A stretch of DNA of 64,000 bases. Origin: Pseudoalteromonas luteoviolacea H33-S. GTDB lineage: Bacteria > Pseudomonadota > Gammaproteobacteria > Enterobacterales > Alteromonadaceae. The stretch lies in contig NZ_AUXY01000086.1 in assembly GCF_001625695.1 (NCBI RefSeq), forward strand, positions 1 to 64,000. Direction: 5' to 3'. This document shows positions 62,381 through 64,000 of the stretch, piece by piece (positions within the stretch are counted from its first letter, which is position 1; every line of letters begins with the position of its first letter). The notes beneath the pieces were generated by a model. It was given only the letters and a program-made list of their open reading frames with translations, was not told the DNA's origin and ran no database searches. The translations under genes and the position numbers were made by a program.

Positions 62381-64000
62381 TGCAACATAATTTAAGTGTG
62401 CCTTTGCTTGGAAGTTTTTATATTTCAAGTTTAGCGCTTTTAAAGTTCTTAGTGGTCGCGTTTTCGTGCACTATATCCGTTGTGTATTTTGAAAACTTCT
62501 ATTACAAATATAACTATCCGAAATGGGTAGTTTTTGACTTGTTTTGTATTCTACTATTGACTTATTCAATTTGCTTTTCTCCTCGGTGGAGAACAAATTT
62601 TTTAAGTGTAATAATTGCTTTTTTAACTATATCTATGCTCATAACTTTAACTTGGTCTACGAACAAGTTTGAGGGTGTGCTTTTTGTTTGTAGGTTTTTA
62701 GCATTTTCTTTGTCAATATTTACAGTCGTTTCGATAGTTCCTAAGGAAAAGTTAGTCGAGATACTTATGGACAGCGTATTTTATAGCTCAATCCTATTTT
62801 GTATTGTAATAATTTATAATAGATATTGGCTAGCCATTCCTTATTCTAACGCTAACTTTTCTCCTATTGGCTTTGTCAATTATCTTGGTCAGGTATTAAA
62901 TATTTGGATCCCTATACTTGTTCTTTCCATATACAATAGGCGCAAGTCCAAGGTTTATTTTCTGCTTGGCTTAGCAAGTTTATTAGTGCTTATGAATCTA
63001 CTTCTTGAATCACTAACACGCGGAACAATCTTGGGGTTGTTGGCCGCTGAGATGATTGTGTTGTTTATTTTATTGCTAAAAACAAAAAAGCTTCCCTTAA
63101 AGTACTTATCAGTGTCAGTTGCTTTTTTATGTGCTGTAGTGACTTTTAATTTAATGAAGATCTCCGGGTTATCTACTTTAAAAGGCCAAATCAATTCAAT
63201 CCAAGAATTGAATACAGGTAGAGAAAATGTTTTTTCAAATACTGTAGATATGATAAAAGATAACCCTCTTGGTGTAGGTGTGAATAACTTTGAATATACT
63301 CACCAAAAATATGCAAAGGCAGGAACGCCAAATGCTTCTCCTTATGTGTCTGACATGAGGATATTAACCTCACCTTATAACATCTTGTTAAAGTTTTATA
63401 GCGAGCTAGGCTTCTTAGGCGGTAGCTTATTTTTAATCTTGTTTGGCATGGTCTTCATCAAAGCTCTTTTGAACTTATTAAAAGGAGTATTTATTGATGC
63501 TTGGATTTTTATGGCTGTCTTTTCTCTATATTTCCATGCGATGTTTAGCTCTGTATTTCTCACGCCTGTCAGTTTGTTTTTTTCAACTCTACTGTTTGCA
63601 GTTGTGTTTTCGAGAGAAAGTATAAGTGAAGCTAAGCCAATAGGCATGAGATTAGAGTGGATTGTCGTCCCTCTTATTCTTTTATTAGGGTACTTATCTT
63701 TCATTAAAACGGTATCTGCTAACTTAACTGCTAAAGGCTATCGAGTTGGTAATACAGAACTAGTTGAAAAGTCATTTGAGTTAAACCCTCATGATTATTT
63801 TACTTCATTGAGACTATATGAGCTGTATCTCATGAAAGAAGGTAATAAACAGCAAGCATTAGCGAGTTTGGAGCGCGCAATCAATTTATATCCATACAAC
63901 ATTTATATGTTAATTAAAGCAGGAGAAGTTGCTTCACAGTTAGGCTTAAGTGATAAAGCAGAGGAGTATAAGCAGCGCGCCTTAGATATTTATCCTAATA
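62380..64000 (+). CDS. O-antigen ligase/polymerase (Wzy_C-type) protein, partial
   Basis: 540 codons are visible and the gene runs off the window. It is an inner-membrane protein with about ten helices and a large loop of the Wzy/WaaL type, including SPIGFVNYLGQVLNIWIPILV, ESLTRGTILG, GRENVFSNTVDMIKDNPLGVGVNNF and YNILLKFYSELGFLGG. A TPR-like C-terminal part follows (SFELNPHDYFTSLRLYELYL, ASLERAINLYPYN, AEEYKQRALDIYPN). It joins or transfers polysaccharide in the periplasm: O-antigen ligase, polymerase or PglL-like protein glycosylase cannot be told apart. AAAGGGA lies four bases before the ATG. Confidence 0.87.
   Translation, partial: MQHNLSVPLLGSFYISSLALLKFLVVAFSCTISVVYFENFYYKYNYPKWVVFDLFCILLLTYSICFSPRWRTNFLSVIIAFLTISMLITLTWSTNKFEGVLFVCRFLAFSLSIFTVVSIVPKEKLVEILMDSVFYSSILFCIVIIYNRYWLAIPYSNANFSPIGFVNYLGQVLNIWIPILVLSIYNRRKSKVYFLLGLASLLVLMNLLLESLTRGTILGLLAAEMIVLFILLLKTKKLPLKYLSVSVAFLCAVVTFNLMKISGLSTLKGQINSIQELNTGRENVFSNTVDMIKDNPLGVGVNNFEYTHQKYAKAGTPNASPYVSDMRILTSPYNILLKFYSELGFLGGSLFLILFGMVFIKALLNLLKGVFIDAWIFMAVFSLYFHAMFSSVFLTPVSLFFSTLLFAVVFSRESISEAKPIGMRLEWIVVPLILLLGYLSFIKTVSANLTAKGYRVGNTELVEKSFELNPHDYFTSLRLYELYLMKEGNKQQALASLERAINLYPYNIYMLIKAGEVASQLGLSDKAEEYKQRALDIYPN

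Overview
The window looks like chromosomal DNA of a marine gammaproteobacterium of the Alteromonadales, most likely Pseudoalteromonas or a close relative. This rests on moderate-to-low GC, AAGGA-type ribosome binding sites, many divergent LysR/AraC/HxlR regulator-target pairs, a dCache chemoreceptor, a GGEEF diguanylate cyclase, and a rhombosortase-type (GlyGly-CTERM) sorting tail. No rRNA, tRNA, CRISPR array, insertion sequence or prophage was seen. The genus call is inference.

Positions 1-29000 are ordinary accessory and housekeeping chromosome. It holds a SAM methyltransferase, a TonB-like lipoprotein, an AmiB-like amidase with AMIN and LysM domains, and a secreted coiled-coil protein with a Gly-rich lipoprotein. 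Next come an ArsH-like flavoprotein paired with a SigZ-like sigma factor, a DCC thiol oxidoreductase and a Kelch lipoprotein. Several regulator/target pairs follow: HxlR/SnoaL-like, LysR/MFS plus AhpD-like, AraC/serine hydrolase, XRE/DUF2145-YiaA operon, and LysR/MFS plus GNAT. Among them lie a SIMPL protein, a diguanylate cyclase, a lipase with a membrane-anchored partner, and a chemoreceptor.

Positions 29100-36800 are less ordinary. A 1081-residue secreted protein ends abruptly in the motif that normally opens the core of Rhs/YD proteins. Two adjacent secreted paralogues follow. Then comes a minus-strand operon of a 1278-residue Ser/Thr kinase / degenerate cyclase / ATPase protein, an 82-residue acidic protein, an unknown 320-residue protein and a mono-heme c-type cytochrome.

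Positions 41104-61513 read away from that kinase as one tightly packed module. In order it encodes a Tat-exported beta-propeller protein, an Asp/Asn-hydroxylase-like dioxygenase, a GNAT acetyltransferase, a DUF6916-like protein, three tail-collar (MdpB-like) proteins, a secreted subtilisin-like protease, a TIGR03032 propeller protein, and a 4699-residue repeat adhesin. The adhesin carries an internal GlyGly-CTERM tail followed by a second signal-like segment and an OmpA-like barrel. Ribosome binding sites are strong and gaps short, and the last two genes overlap by 4 bases. My main candidate for an undescribed system is this combination: a kinase-regulated machine that modifies, processes and displays a giant adhesin, using phage-collar folds without any phage. 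It is inferred from gene order and domains, not from any known experiment.

The last 2.5 kb is an AT-rich gap, a small frame-disrupted ORF, and a Wzy/WaaL-type polysaccharide ligase that runs off the end.
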